From the NCBI RefSeq assembly GCF_000381065.1, contig NZ_KB905839.1, positions 124,001 through 188,000 on the forward strand: a stretch of DNA of 64,000 nucleotides, in the 5' to 3' direction. Under the pieces are notes generated by a model. It made no database searches, was not told the origin of the DNA, and was given only the letters and a program-made list of their open reading frames with translations. The first letter of the stretch is position 1. Each line of letters opens with the position of its first letter. The stretch is from Propionispira raffinosivorans DSM 20765. Lineage in GTDB: Bacteria; Bacillota; Negativicutes; Selenomonadales; Selenomonadaceae. A program made the position numbers and the translations under genes. This document shows, one piece after another, positions 28,857 through 38,652 of this stretch.

Positions 28857-28948
28857 GGCGGAGTAGTGAGTCCTATACTGGCTAATCTGTTTTTGCATTA
28901 TGCATTTGACGAATGGGTAACCCGAAATCTTAAAAGTGTGCGCTTCTG
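28857..28948 (+). pseudogene. Group II intron reverse transcriptase, upstream fragment
   Basis: Thirty codons reading GGVVSPILANLFLHYAFDEW and on to SVRFC. This is the part of a group II intron reverse transcriptase that follows the PQG motif. It stops at the left end of the IS21 element and continues after it at 31490 with RYADDGVIHC, which contains the YADD active site. The part before PQG is absent from the window. Confidence 0.9.
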
Positions 28949-29129
28949 TGAATAATACACCGCCAAAACGTCATCGTTCCGCCACTGGGAAATCATCAGC
29001 ACGTTTTTAGGAAACCAATAGTCCGGATTTTGGAAACCGTGAATCCGGAGCAGGAAATCAACTTTAACGCCCTTAATAATATACACGCACATACATAATT
29101 GTGTGATTTTATTAAGGGAGGATCAGATT

Positions 29130-30668
29130 ATGACCAAGTATCGGGAAATCATTGGGCTCCACAGTTTAGGCATTAGCCAGCGAGATATCGCTGGCAGCTG
29201 TCAGTGTTCTACGAAAACCATCTCCAAAGTTTTAAAACGTGCTAAAGAACTTGTTCTTGTATGGCCGTTGTTTCAAGACATGACGGACGAAAGACTTGAG
29301 GAGCTATTCTTTCCGCGGTCTCCAGTCGATTCCAACCGGAGATATCCGGACATGGAATATATCCATAAAGAATTGGCACGCAATGGCGTATCCTTAAAAC
29401 TTCTCTGGAATGAGTACTGTGAAGAATGTCATCTTCTTCATCAAAGTCCTTTCATGTACACACAATTTTGCTACCATTATCAAAAATTTGCGCTGAGCAA
29501 AAATGCTGGTATGCATATTCCAAGGAAGCCCGGCGACTCTATTGAAGTTGACTGGGCTGGACAACCAGCGCAAATCATTGATCGAGATACTGGCGAAATC
29601 ATCAAGGCATATATTTTTATTGGTGCCTTATCTTACAGCCAATACGCATATATCGAGGCTTGTCTGAACCAAAACCTTGAGACCTGGATTGCTGCACATA
29701 ACCACATGTATGCATTCTTTGGTGGTGTTCCCAGAATCACCATCCCAGATAATTTGCGTGCAGGCATCAATAAGGCTGCCAAGGGCTATGAAGATCCAGT
29801 CATCAACAAAGCGTATCATGAGATGGCAGAGCATTATAATCCAGCTATTATACCCGCTCGCATACGTAAGCCCAAGGATAAACCAAATGTTGAAGGCGCT
29901 GTCAAACTTGCGGGTCTCTGGATCATTGCGGCTCTACGCAATATGAAATTTTTTACCATCGTGGAGCTGAATCGTGCGATTGAATGCAAACTACGTAATT
30001 ACAACGACAAACCTTTCCAAAAAAAGTCTGGCTGTCGGAGCAGCCTTTTCAAAGAAGAACAACCTTTTCTTACACCACTGCCCCCGACGCAGTATGAGAT
30101 TTCACAATGGAAAAAGGCTACGGTTAGCTTCAACTATCACATTTCTGTGGATAGAAATTACTACTCATGCCCATACGAATACATCCATTGCTCTGTCGAT
30201 GTACGAATGACGAAGAACATCGTTGAAATCTTTTACAAGAATCATCGGATTGCTTCTCATCCGCGTATTGCTGGCAATCAAAACCATTACAACACACTTC
30301 CAGAACATATGCCGGAAGATCATAAACAATATCTGCAATGGGATGCAAAAAGATTTACTCTTTGGGCTGAAAAAATAGGCATAAATACCGTTGCTGCCGT
30401 AAAATCTATTTTGTCTTCTCGAAAAGTTGAGCAGCAAGCTTATCGTAGTTGCATGGGACTCCTGCAGTTATCAAAGAAATACTCCAATAAACAGCTGGAA
30501 ACCGCTTGTCAGAAAGCATTGAATTATTCACCCAATACTAGTTTCAAGAGCATAAAAACAATTTTGGAAAACCAAAAAGATGAACCAGAACCTGTAAAAG
30601 AAGAACCAGCTTATGGCTATGTCCGTGGCGCTGAGTATTACAGGAGGCTGGAACATCATGACAAATGA
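29130..30668 (+). CDS. istA: IS21 family transposase IstA
   Basis: DDE transposase of about 512 residues. GGGAGG lies 9 bp before ATG 29130, preferred to a GTG at 29103. The N-terminal helix-turn-helix (IIGLHSLGISQRDIAGSCQCSTKTISKVL) binds the element ends. The integrase core starts with IEVDWAGQP (first Asp), PRITIPDNLRAG (second Asp) and KPKDKPNVEGAVKL (Glu), all intact. The C-terminus is the IstA-specific region with HYNTLPEHMPEDH. It overlaps istB by 11 bp, the usual coupling. It appears intact, so the element may still be active. Confidence 0.95.
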   Translation: MTKYREIIGLHSLGISQRDIAGSCQCSTKTISKVLKRAKELVLVWPLFQDMTDERLEELFFPRSPVDSNRRYPDMEYIHKELARNGVSLKLLWNEYCEECHLLHQSPFMYTQFCYHYQKFALSKNAGMHIPRKPGDSIEVDWAGQPAQIIDRDTGEIIKAYIFIGALSYSQYAYIEACLNQNLETWIAAHNHMYAFFGGVPRITIPDNLRAGINKAAKGYEDPVINKAYHEMAEHYNPAIIPARIRKPKDKPNVEGAVKLAGLWIIAALRNMKFFTIVELNRAIECKLRNYNDKPFQKKSGCRSSLFKEEQPFLTPLPPTQYEISQWKKATVSFNYHISVDRNYYSCPYEYIHCSVDVRMTKNIVEIFYKNHRIASHPRIAGNQNHYNTLPEHMPEDHKQYLQWDAKRFTLWAEKIGINTVAAVKSILSSRKVEQQAYRSCMGLLQLSKKYSNKQLETACQKALNYSPNTSFKSIKTILENQKDEPEPVKEEPAYGYVRGAEYYRRLEHHDK

Positions 30669-31410
30669 AGCAACACTTGAGAAACTCATCGAAATGCGTT
30701 TGACTACAATGGCTGATGCCTTACGCCAGCAGCTAGCGGATAGCTCCATGGAGCAACTTTCCTTTATAGAACGGATTGGGCTCATCGTTGACCGAGAATA
30801 CACCAGTCGTAAGAACAACCATTTAAAACGCCTAATCAAGCACGCAGATTTTGATCAGACACAGGCCAGCATCGCAGATATCAACTATGCTCCAACACGT
30901 AAACTCAACCGTAATCAGATATTAGATCTGGCAAGCTGCCGCTATATTCCGGATGCCTACAACCTCATTCTTTTAGGCGCTACCGGTTCTGGAAAATCCT
31001 ATCTCGCATGTGCGTTTGGTGTTGAATCCTGCAAAAACTTCTACACTGTGAAGTATCTCCGGCTCCCAGAACTTTTCATTGAGATGGAAATGGCACGAAC
31101 CGAAGGAAATTTTACTAAAATCGTCAAGCAATACGCAAAATATAAGCTGCTCATCCTAGATGAATGGCTGCTGATCAAACTGACGGAAGTTCAGGCTCGG
31201 GACTTATTGGAGATTATCCACGCCCGTCATAAGCATGCTTCAACCATTTTCTGTTCCCAATTTGCTCCAGCTGGCTGGCATACAAAGATTGGCGAGCCTA
31301 CCTTGGCGGATGCCATTCTTGACCGCATTGTTCACGACTCATACACGATTGAAATTCATAGTGATGGTATAAATATGCGTCACGAATACGGACTTAAGCA
31401 GAATCTTTAA
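30658..31410 (+). CDS. istB: IS21 family helper ATPase IstB
   Basis: AAA+ ATPase of about 250 residues that loads IstA on target DNA. AGGAGG lies 10 bp before ATG 30658. Walker A is LLGATGSGKSYLA, Walker B is LLILDEW, followed by KLTEVQARDLLEIIHARH, and the C-terminus has GEPTLADAILDRIVHDSYTIEI. Walker B is DEWLL, as usual for IstB. The frame is intact. A decayed copy of the same gene lies at 18140-18665 on the other strand. Confidence 0.95.
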   Translation: MTNEATLEKLIEMRLTTMADALRQQLADSSMEQLSFIERIGLIVDREYTSRKNNHLKRLIKHADFDQTQASIADINYAPTRKLNRNQILDLASCRYIPDAYNLILLGATGSGKSYLACAFGVESCKNFYTVKYLRLPELFIEMEMARTEGNFTKIVKQYAKYKLLILDEWLLIKLTEVQARDLLEIIHARHKHASTIFCSQFAPAGWHTKIGEPTLADAILDRIVHDSYTIEIHSDGINMRHEYGLKQNL

Positions 31411-31489
31411 ATCTGTTCTGACGGTTTCCAATCGCCGGAATAAAGATTTCCACCGCCGGAAGAGTGTTTTTCAAACACCGAAATATTCA

Positions 31490-32149
31490 TTCTGTCGTTA
31501 TGCAGATGATGGTGTAATTCACTGTAAAAGCCATAAACAGGTTGAATATATATTGCATAAGATAGGTGAATGCTTTCATGAATGTGGGCTTGAATTGCAT
31601 CCTGAAAAGACGAAAATAGTATATTGCAAGGGTGTGAATCGGCAAGAAGATTATCCCTATATACAATTTACTTTTTTGGGATATAAATTTAGACCTCGTA
31701 GGGCAAAAGATAAATATGGAAGATTATACGTAAATTTCTTGCCGGTAGTTAGCCGGGATGCACTTCGAAACATGAGACAAACTTAAGACGCTGGCATGTG
31801 CAACTGAAATACGATAAAGAACTGGAAGACCTTTCTTTTATGTTTGATGCTGTATTAAAAGGATGGAATAACTATTATGGTCGATTCTACCCATCCGAAA
31901 TGTCCGTGATATGGAATCACATGAATGACTATTTAGTTCGATGGATGAGACGGAAATATAAGCATCTTGCACGGCATAAAACAAAGGCAAGGCAAAAATT
32001 AGCAAAACTGGAAAATTCAAATACAAAATCTTTTATACACTGGAAATTGGGATATGTTTCCAAGGCTGGATAATGGGAGTCGGATGAGCTGAGAGGTTTA
32101 CGTCCGTTTCTGCGAGGGGCTGAGGGGGGAACTCCCTCGGTCTACTCAC
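31490..32149 (+). pseudogene. Group II intron remnant: reverse transcriptase end, domains V-VI
   Basis: Continuation of the interrupted intron. The reverse transcriptase resumes with RYADDGVIHCKSHKQVEYI, runs through LELHPEKTKIVYCKG and FLGYKFRPR, and is frameshifted near 31782 before RRWHVQLKYDKELED and the maturase region WNNYYGRFYPSE, ending at 32073. A domain V-like 34-nt hairpin lies at 32077-32110 and a domain VI-like stem follows (CTGAGGG/CCCTCGG). In domain V the usual AGC triad reads AGT, another sign of decay. The intron 3' end falls near 32149. Confidence 0.85.
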
Positions 32150-32776
32150 CCCTACTTGCTTGAACCAGCGAAAGGTACTTATTTTTACCTGTATCTGATT
32201 TTAGATATTTTCAGCCGAGAAATTGTCTGCTGGGAAGTATGGAATGAAGAGTCAGTCGAACATACAGGTCAGCTTATCCAGCGAGCGACAATGGCACAAA
32301 ATATTATGAGAGAAAGAAAAATCCCTTTTGTTTTACACTCGGATAACGGCAGCCCGATGAAAGGTGCTTCCATGCTAGAAACCTTATACCAATTGAGAAT
32401 TACGCCATCCCGAAGTCGTCCAAGAGACAGTAATGACAAACCCTCTACTGAGGCAATGTTCCGAACGTGCAAATACTGTCCAGATTATCCTGTAAAAGGC
32501 TTTACAACGCTTGATAGTTCAAGAGGCTGGGTGAAAGATTTTGTCGACTGGTATAACAATAAGCATAATCATAGTAGAATTAAATTTCTTACGCCACATC
32601 AGCGTCATAGCGGTCAAGGCGAAGCCGTTTTGGAAAAGCGGAATCAGGTTTATGAAGCTGCTAAAGCAAAAAATCCAGAACGTTTGGCACGGCAGACAAG
32701 GGATTGGTTGATTTCAAATGAAGTGTGGCTAAATCCAGAAAAGCAGGAAAAAGAACTTTATAAAATAGGTATTTAA
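32150..32776 (+). pseudogene. IS3-family transposase (OrfB) 3' part
   Basis: Integrase-core end of an IS3-type transposase. It opens YLLEPAKGTYFYLYLI, continues LDIFSREIVCWEVW, LHSDNGSPMKG (second catalytic Asp) and DKPSTEAMFRT (Glu), and ends normally. The first Asp, expected in a WDITYL motif directly upstream, is missing: the group II intron sits exactly there. The upstream exon is not in the window, so the gene is truncated. Group II introns often invade insertion sequences, and this is such a case. Confidence 0.88.
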
Positions 32777-32902
32777 TGCGACAACTAGTTTGACATCTAC
32801 CGATATTGAGGAAAGAATTAAAGAAATTATAAGGAATAGAGAAATGGTGGATTTATGAATAATATGATATTATTTATCGCTACTGGTTTTGGATAAGTTT
32901 GT

Positions 32903-32931
32903 TTGGTAGTTAAAAGAAATTATGATATGAT
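32903..32931 (+). promoter_or_regulatory. Promoter for the pse operon
   Basis: TTGGTA and TATGAT are separated by 17 bp. The inferred transcription start is about 70 bp before pseB. It is the only promoter-like pair in the gap after the IS3 remnant. Confidence 0.5.
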
Positions 32932-32971
32932 TATGATGTGGTTTTAAATGAATCATGTTTTTAAGAAGTAA

Positions 32972-33985
<1,014 letters not shown>

Positions 33986-33987
33986 TT

Positions 33988-35145
33988 ATGATATTTTATG
34001 GAAAACAAGATATAAATCAAACAGATATAAATCAGGTTATAGATGTATTGAAATCTGATTTTTTGACACAAGGTCCAATGATTGAAAAGTTTGAGAAACG
34101 TGTAGCAAAATATTGTGGTGCTCAATATGCTGTAGCTGTAACTAATGCTACATCGGCATTGCATATTGCTTGCTTGGCAGCGGGTGTTGGTAAGGATGAC
34201 ATCCTTTGGACTTCGCCGAATACCTTTGTAGCTTCAGCAAATTGTGCTCGCTATTGTGGTGCAGAAGTTGATTTTGTTGATATTGATTCAGCAACATATA
34301 ATATAAGTGTTGCTGAACTGGAATTGAAACTTAAAAATACAGAAAAAAAACCAAAAATAGTTGTGCCGGTTCATTTTTCGGGGCAATCTTGTGATATGGA
34401 ACGTATATATGAGCTGGCCCAACAATATAGCTTTATCGTGTTGGAAGATGCTTCACATTGCATTGGGGGCAACTATAAAGATAGTAAAATAGGTTCATGT
34501 AAATATTCAGATATGACTATTTTTAGTTTTCATCCTGTAAAAATCATTACAACGGGTGAAGGCGGGATGGTTTTGACGAATAATAAAGAATTATATCAGA
34601 AATTGCTGTTATTTCGCAGTCATGGTATTACGCGAGATGAAGCACTCTTACAAGGCAAATCAGATGGTCCTTGGTATTACCAGCAAATAGACTTAGGCTT
34701 CAATTATCGAATGACTGATATGCAGGCAGCATTAGGATACAGTCAGATGGATCGTTTGGATGAATTTGTTGCTAGGCGCAGATACTTGGCTAAGCGATAT
34801 AATGAGTTGTTGCAAAACTTACCATTAACGTTGCCATATCAAGCTGCTGGAACAAATTCGTCGTGGCATCTTTATGTAGTACGGTTAGATTTTGGTAAAA
34901 TAAAATTGTCTAAAAAAGAATTTTTTGTGCAAATGAAAGAAAAAGGTATTGTTTTAAATGTACATTATATTCCGGTACATATGCAGCCGTATTATCAGCA
35001 GCTTGGTTTTAAAAGTGGTGATTTTCCTGTTAGTGAGCAGTATTATGAAGAAGTTTTTACGTTGCCGCTTTATTATAGTTTGACGGATGAACAGCAGGGG
35101 CAAATTGTAGAGGCATTACAGAAGGTTTTGCAATGCGCAGTATAG
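33988..35145 (+). CDS. pseC: UDP-4-amino-4,6-dideoxy-N-acetyl-beta-L-altrosamine transaminase
   Basis: PLP-dependent aminotransferase (DegT/DnrJ/EryC1 family) of 385 residues, the second pathway step. Visible are ATSALHIACLAAG, SPNTFVASANCARYCGA, VPVHFSGQSCDM, EDASHCIGG and the PLP-binding lysine in FSFHPVKIITTGEGGM. The HPVK signature is typical of PseC. It ends inside the start of pseF (13-bp overlap), so translation is coupled. Confidence 0.96.
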   Translation: MIFYGKQDINQTDINQVIDVLKSDFLTQGPMIEKFEKRVAKYCGAQYAVAVTNATSALHIACLAAGVGKDDILWTSPNTFVASANCARYCGAEVDFVDIDSATYNISVAELELKLKNTEKKPKIVVPVHFSGQSCDMERIYELAQQYSFIVLEDASHCIGGNYKDSKIGSCKYSDMTIFSFHPVKIITTGEGGMVLTNNKELYQKLLLFRSHGITRDEALLQGKSDGPWYYQQIDLGFNYRMTDMQAALGYSQMDRLDEFVARRRYLAKRYNELLQNLPLTLPYQAAGTNSSWHLYVVRLDFGKIKLSKKEFFVQMKEKGIVLNVHYIPVHMQPYYQQLGFKSGDFPVSEQYYEEVFTLPLYYSLTDEQQGQIVEALQKVLQCAV

Positions 35146-35822
35146 CAATTATAACAGCACGCGGTGGTAGTAAGCGTATTCCTCACAAAAATATAAAAGA
35201 ATTTTGTGGCAAGCCGATTCTTGCGTATTCGATACAGGCAGCACTTGAAAGTATGATTTTTGATGAAGTAATGGTGTCTACAGATGATCAAGAAATTGCA
35301 GAAGTTGCGAAAAAGTATGGGGCAATCGTGCCGTTTTTTCGTAGTGAACAAGCATCAGATGATTATGCAACAACGGCGGATGTTTTAAAGGAAGTGCTTT
35401 GCGATTATAAGAATATAGGAAAAGCGTTTGATTGGATGTGTTGTATCTATCCAACAGCACCATTTGTAACGGCAAAAAAATTAAAAGATTCTTTTATGGA
35501 AGTTCAAGAAAAAAAAGCAGATGCGTTAATTCCGGTTGTGAGATTTTCTTATCCGCCGCAGCGATGTTTTATTATGAACAATGGAAAATTAAGTTATAAA
35601 TGGCCAGAATATATGCGTTCTAGATCGCAAGATTTAGAACTTTTTTATCATGATGCAGGGCAATATTATTTTTGGAAAATAAATGTATTTTTAGAAACTA
35701 AAAATGCCTTTTTACAAAAGACGATACCATATATTCTTGATGAAGTGGATGTGCAGGACATCGATACCCTTGATGATTGGAAAATTGCTGAGTTGAAATA
35801 TCAGGTAATGAAAAATAGGTGA
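35133..35822 (+). CDS. pseF: Pseudaminic acid cytidylyltransferase
   Basis: Activates pseudaminic acid with CTP to give CMP-Pse, the last pathway step. It has 229 residues and the nucleotidyltransferase signature IITARGGSKRIPHKNIKEF, then VMVSTDDQEIAEVA, CIYPTAPFVT and FYHDAGQYYFWK, which together separate PseF from NeuA-type enzymes. The start codon overlaps pseC. The next gene begins 7 bp downstream. Confidence 0.95.
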   Translation: MRSIAIITARGGSKRIPHKNIKEFCGKPILAYSIQAALESMIFDEVMVSTDDQEIAEVAKKYGAIVPFFRSEQASDDYATTADVLKEVLCDYKNIGKAFDWMCCIYPTAPFVTAKKLKDSFMEVQEKKADALIPVVRFSYPPQRCFIMNNGKLSYKWPEYMRSRSQDLELFYHDAGQYYFWKINVFLETKNAFLQKTIPYILDEVDVQDIDTLDDWKIAELKYQVMKNR

Positions 35823-35829
35823 TTTGCAA

Positions 35830-36891
35830 ATGATAGTTTTTCGTGTGGATTCATCAACGCAGATTGGTAGTGGTCATTTAATGCGTTGCCTTACGTTGGC
35901 GGGACAATTAAAAAAAGAAAAAGAAGAAGATATCGTGTTCATTTCTCGTGAGTTAGAGGGAAACCTGAATTGTCTGATTATGCAGCAAGGTTATGAGTTG
36001 TATGTATTACCAAAAGCAGAAGTTAATATTGAACTAGAAGATTATGAAAAATGGCTGACGGTAAAACAACCATTTGATGCAGAGCAAACACAAGAAGTTT
36101 TGCAGCAATTGGACGTTGCATATCTTATTGTTGACAGCTATGCGATTGATGAAATCTGGGAAAAAGTTGTGCGCCCTTATGTGAAGAAAATTATGGTTAT
36201 TGATGATTTAGCAAATCGGAAGCATGATTGTAATATTTTGCTTGATCAAAATTATTATAGTGACATGAAAACACGATATAATGGACTTGTTTCAAGTGCA
36301 TGCAAAATGTTATTAGGACCACAGTATGCACTTCTTAGAGAAGAATTTTATGAAGCAAGGAAGAAGATGCGGGTTCGGGACGGAAATATAAAAAATATAT
36401 TAGTCTTTTTTGGTGGAAGTGACTTAACGAATGAAACTATGAAGGCATTGAAAGCTCTTACTATGTTTAAGCTTTCCGGTATTCAAATCAATGTTATTGT
36501 AGGAAAGAGTAATCCTCACAAAGGACAAGTAGAAGTTTTTTGCTCTCAATATAATGGCATACAGTACTTTTGTCAGGTCGATAATATAGCAGAGTTTATG
36601 AATGAAGCAGATTTGGCAATAGGGGCAGGTGGGACTACGACTTGGGAGAGATGCTTTTTGGGCTTACCAACTATTGTGATTGCTATTGCAGAAAATCAGA
36701 TTACTGGGAGCCGGTTTTGTGGAGAAAAAGAAGTTATTTATTATGCTGGTTTCTCAAATCAAATAACAGTACAAAGACTTTATAATATAGTCTGTAAGTT
36801 ATTTAATGATAAAACTATTTATGACGTTATGATTAATAGAATGAAAAAAAATTTTTACAATAAGGCGAACTTTGATGTGAATTTATTATAG
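35830..36891 (+). CDS. pseG: UDP-2,4-diacetamido-2,4,6-trideoxy-beta-L-altropyranose hydrolase
   Basis: GT-B-fold hydrolase that releases UDP in the fourth pathway step. ATG 35830 has AGGTG 8-9 bp upstream; a TTG two codons earlier is less likely. About 353 residues. It begins FRVDSSTQIGSGHLMRCLTLA with the catalytic-type histidine in GSGHLMR, continues MVIDDLANRKHDCNILLDQN and ends with the UDP-binding LAIGAGGTTTWERCFLGLPTI. Some annotations fuse PseG and PseH; here pseH is separate. Confidence 0.95.
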   Translation: MIVFRVDSSTQIGSGHLMRCLTLAGQLKKEKEEDIVFISRELEGNLNCLIMQQGYELYVLPKAEVNIELEDYEKWLTVKQPFDAEQTQEVLQQLDVAYLIVDSYAIDEIWEKVVRPYVKKIMVIDDLANRKHDCNILLDQNYYSDMKTRYNGLVSSACKMLLGPQYALLREEFYEARKKMRVRDGNIKNILVFFGGSDLTNETMKALKALTMFKLSGIQINVIVGKSNPHKGQVEVFCSQYNGIQYFCQVDNIAEFMNEADLAIGAGGTTTWERCFLGLPTIVIAIAENQITGSRFCGEKEVIYYAGFSNQITVQRLYNIVCKLFNDKTIYDVMINRMKKNFYNKANFDVNLL

Positions 36892-36913
36892 AAATTTGGA
36901 GAGAGAGTAATAT

Positions 36914-37459
36914 ATGAAAACATTGAGTGTTTATTCAATGCGTCCACTAGCTAAAGAAGATTTAAAAATGGTATTGGAATGGCGGAATTCTGATAGAATA
37001 CATTCACTAATGTTAACAGATCATCGTATTACCTGGGAAGAACACCAAAATTGGTTTCAGCGAATTAAACAATATAATCCTATAAGAAATTTTGTATTTG
37101 AATATAAAAAAGAATCAATAGGTTATATTGGTTATACAGATTATGATGTTAATGCTAAAAAATGTTCTCCTGGTGCATATTTGGGCAAGTTAAATGTATC
37201 CCCTATTGATACTGGTTTATATTTGATGTACATGAGTGTGGAGTATGCATTTGAGCAGTTACAGATGAGTACACTTGAAACGGTTGTTTTTCAAAATAAT
37301 AAAAGAGCGTTAAAAATAGATGAATTTATTGGATACAAAATAGTTGCCGATAAAGTTGATTATTATATAAAAAATGGACAAAGGGAAAAAGTAGTGCTTT
37401 TAGAATTGAACAAAAAAGATTGGATTAAAAAAAAAGAAGAGCTAGCTAACTTTATTTAA
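36914..37459 (+). CDS. pseH: UDP-4-amino-sugar N-acyltransferase, PseH (GNAT)
   Basis: GNAT-fold transferase of 181 residues, third pathway step, acylating the C4 amino group of UDP-4-amino-4,6-dideoxy-beta-L-AltNAc. The N-terminus MRPLAKEDLKMVLEWRNSDRIHSLM and EEHQNWFQRI are the PseH pattern, and the acceptor region KIDEFIGYKIV is near the end. Classic PseH uses acetyl-CoA. Here it is followed 18 bp downstream by an acyl carrier protein gene and a KAS III/reductase pair, so it may instead, or also, use an acyl-ACP donor. That is inference and rests on gene order. Confidence 0.88.
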   Translation: MKTLSVYSMRPLAKEDLKMVLEWRNSDRIHSLMLTDHRITWEEHQNWFQRIKQYNPIRNFVFEYKKESIGYIGYTDYDVNAKKCSPGAYLGKLNVSPIDTGLYLMYMSVEYAFEQLQMSTLETVVFQNNKRALKIDEFIGYKIVADKVDYYIKNGQREKVVLLELNKKDWIKKKEELANFI

Positions 37460-37477
37460 AATTTGGAGGATATACTT

Positions 37478-37696
37478 ATGACAAAAGAACAATTTTTAGA
37501 AAAAATGAATGATATATTGGATTCTGAAAATAAAATAACCATGGAATCCATATTAACGGATATTGAAGAATGGGACTCTTTAAGTTATGTTAGTTTTTTG
37601 GCAATGGCAAATGTGAGTGCGGGTAAAGTTTTGGTAGCAGAGAAGGTTAAAGCTGCACAGACAATAGGTGATTTATTTGAGTTAGTAAAGGGATAA
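37478..37696 (+). CDS. Dedicated acyl carrier protein (module copy 1)
   Basis: A 72-residue acyl carrier protein. GGAGG lies 9 bp before ATG 37478. The phosphopantetheine attachment site is the serine of EEWDSLSYV, equivalent to the DSL motif. The helix pattern (MTKEQFLEKMNDIL, then IGDLFELV at the end) is that of a stand-alone ACP in specialised pathways and not of the housekeeping AcpP. A near-identical paralogue lies at 48494. It probably carries a short acyl chain made by the KAS III and SDR encoded downstream. Confidence 0.85.
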   Translation: MTKEQFLEKMNDILDSENKITMESILTDIEEWDSLSYVSFLAMANVSAGKVLVAEKVKAAQTIGDLFELVKG

Positions 37697-37880
37697 CAAT
37701 AAATTCTGATACAAAATATATTTATATTACTACACGACCAGTGTATATTCAATTATTATATGCCAAAAAATCTTGTGATAAAAATTTGAATTGGACAAGG
37801 TTATGATTGATTGTGGATTTAGCATGGGACTATTAGTTGTAACAACGGTTATGATTTATTGAAAAAAAATATAGTAAGGA
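37690..37880 (+). pseudogene. Vestige of a deleted KAS III gene
   Basis: The gap between the ACP and SDR genes aligns with both ends of the broken KAS III gene at 48721-49720. Its first bases (GGATAACAATAAATTCTGAT) parallel the start of that gene, and the stretch 37805-37880 parallels its last 75 bp, reading DCGFSMGLLVVTTVM against ACGFGVGLSVATAYS and ending in the same ATAGTAAGGACGAT before the SDR start. The middle, about 800 bp, is gone. So copy 1 of the module once had the same gene order as copy 2. Confidence 0.75.
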
Positions 37881-37890
37881 CGATCGCGAG

Positions 37891-38637
37891 ATGAAAGAAG
37901 TAATATATGATTTTTCAGGTAAAAGGTTTGTTATTACAGGGGCCTCTTCGGGGATGGGACGACAAATTGCTATGGAACTTGCTGAGGCAGGAGCACTGAT
38001 ATTGGGGCTTGCTCGTGGTGAAAATAAATTGCGAGAACTGAGTACATTATATCCAATGCAAATAAAATATGCCGCGTGTGATGTAACGGATAAAGAAGCT
38101 TTAGAAATTGCTGTTTGTAAGTTTGTGAATGAAAATGGGAAACTCAATGGTGTTGTTCATGCAGCGGGAATCAGTGATATTACACCTATAAAGATGTATA
38201 ATGAAAAAGTGGCACATGAGATTATGGATATTAGCTTTTGGGCAGGTGCAAATTTAATTCAGATATGTACAAAAAATAAGTATGGCAAACAGGGAATGTC
38301 CAATATTCTATTTTCTTCGATTTGTGCTCATAGTGCTGAAAAGGGAATGTTTGCCTATGCGGGAGCAAAAGCTGCTTTACAAATAGGTGCTAAATCAATA
38401 GCAAAAGAAATCGCTGGGAAACATCATCGAATTAACACAATAACTCCTGGCTGGGTAAAAACAAATATGACGGATCAAGCAGCACAGCTAGCTGATTTAG
38501 AAAAATTCTTTGAAAATAATTTGCTTGGTGAAGGCTCTGTTGATGATGTTTCTGGTATTGTTTTATTTTTATTAAGTGACCGAGCTAGGTGGATTACAGG
38601 AACAGATATTGTTGTAGATGGTGGATATTTAGCGTGA
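37891..38637 (+). CDS. SDR-family 3-oxoacyl-ACP reductase-like (module copy 1)
   Basis: Classical short-chain dehydrogenase of 248 residues. It has the NAD(P) motif ITGASSGMGRQIA, HAAGISDITP (the NAG-like element), ILFSSICAHS (catalytic serine) and YAGAK (catalytic Tyr-Lys), and ends DIVVDGGYLA. The size and motifs match FabG-like ketoreductases. Lying between an ACP and a KAS III gene, it most likely reduces the 3-oxoacyl-ACP made by the latter. It is almost identical to the protein at 49717, so the two are a recent duplication. Reduction of a sugar intermediate is a less likely alternative. Confidence 0.87.
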   Translation: MKEVIYDFSGKRFVITGASSGMGRQIAMELAEAGALILGLARGENKLRELSTLYPMQIKYAACDVTDKEALEIAVCKFVNENGKLNGVVHAAGISDITPIKMYNEKVAHEIMDISFWAGANLIQICTKNKYGKQGMSNILFSSICAHSAEKGMFAYAGAKAALQIGAKSIAKEIAGKHHRINTITPGWVKTNMTDQAAQLADLEKFFENNLLGEGSVDDVSGIVLFLLSDRARWITGTDIVVDGGYLA

Positions 38638-38652
38638 ATAGGGTGGTTGAAA

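Larger units (their letters stand above)
28949..31489 (+). mobile_element. IS21-family insertion sequence with target duplication
   Basis: A 2541-bp element carrying istA and istB. The left end starts TGAATAATACACCGCC and the right end, read inward, starts TGAATATTTCGGTG. The 5-bp target TTCTG is duplicated at 28944-28948 and 31490-31494. Precise removal of the element plus one TTCTG restores the reverse transcriptase frame (FC then RYADD), which proves the boundaries. Additional inward repeats near both ends (CCGCC, CCGGA) fit the multiple terminal repeats of this family. Confidence 0.92.

Noticed and set aside
28898..29092. Minus-strand reading frame at the IS21 left end
   Set aside because: Lies across the IS terminus and intron fragment; no motif and no plausible start.
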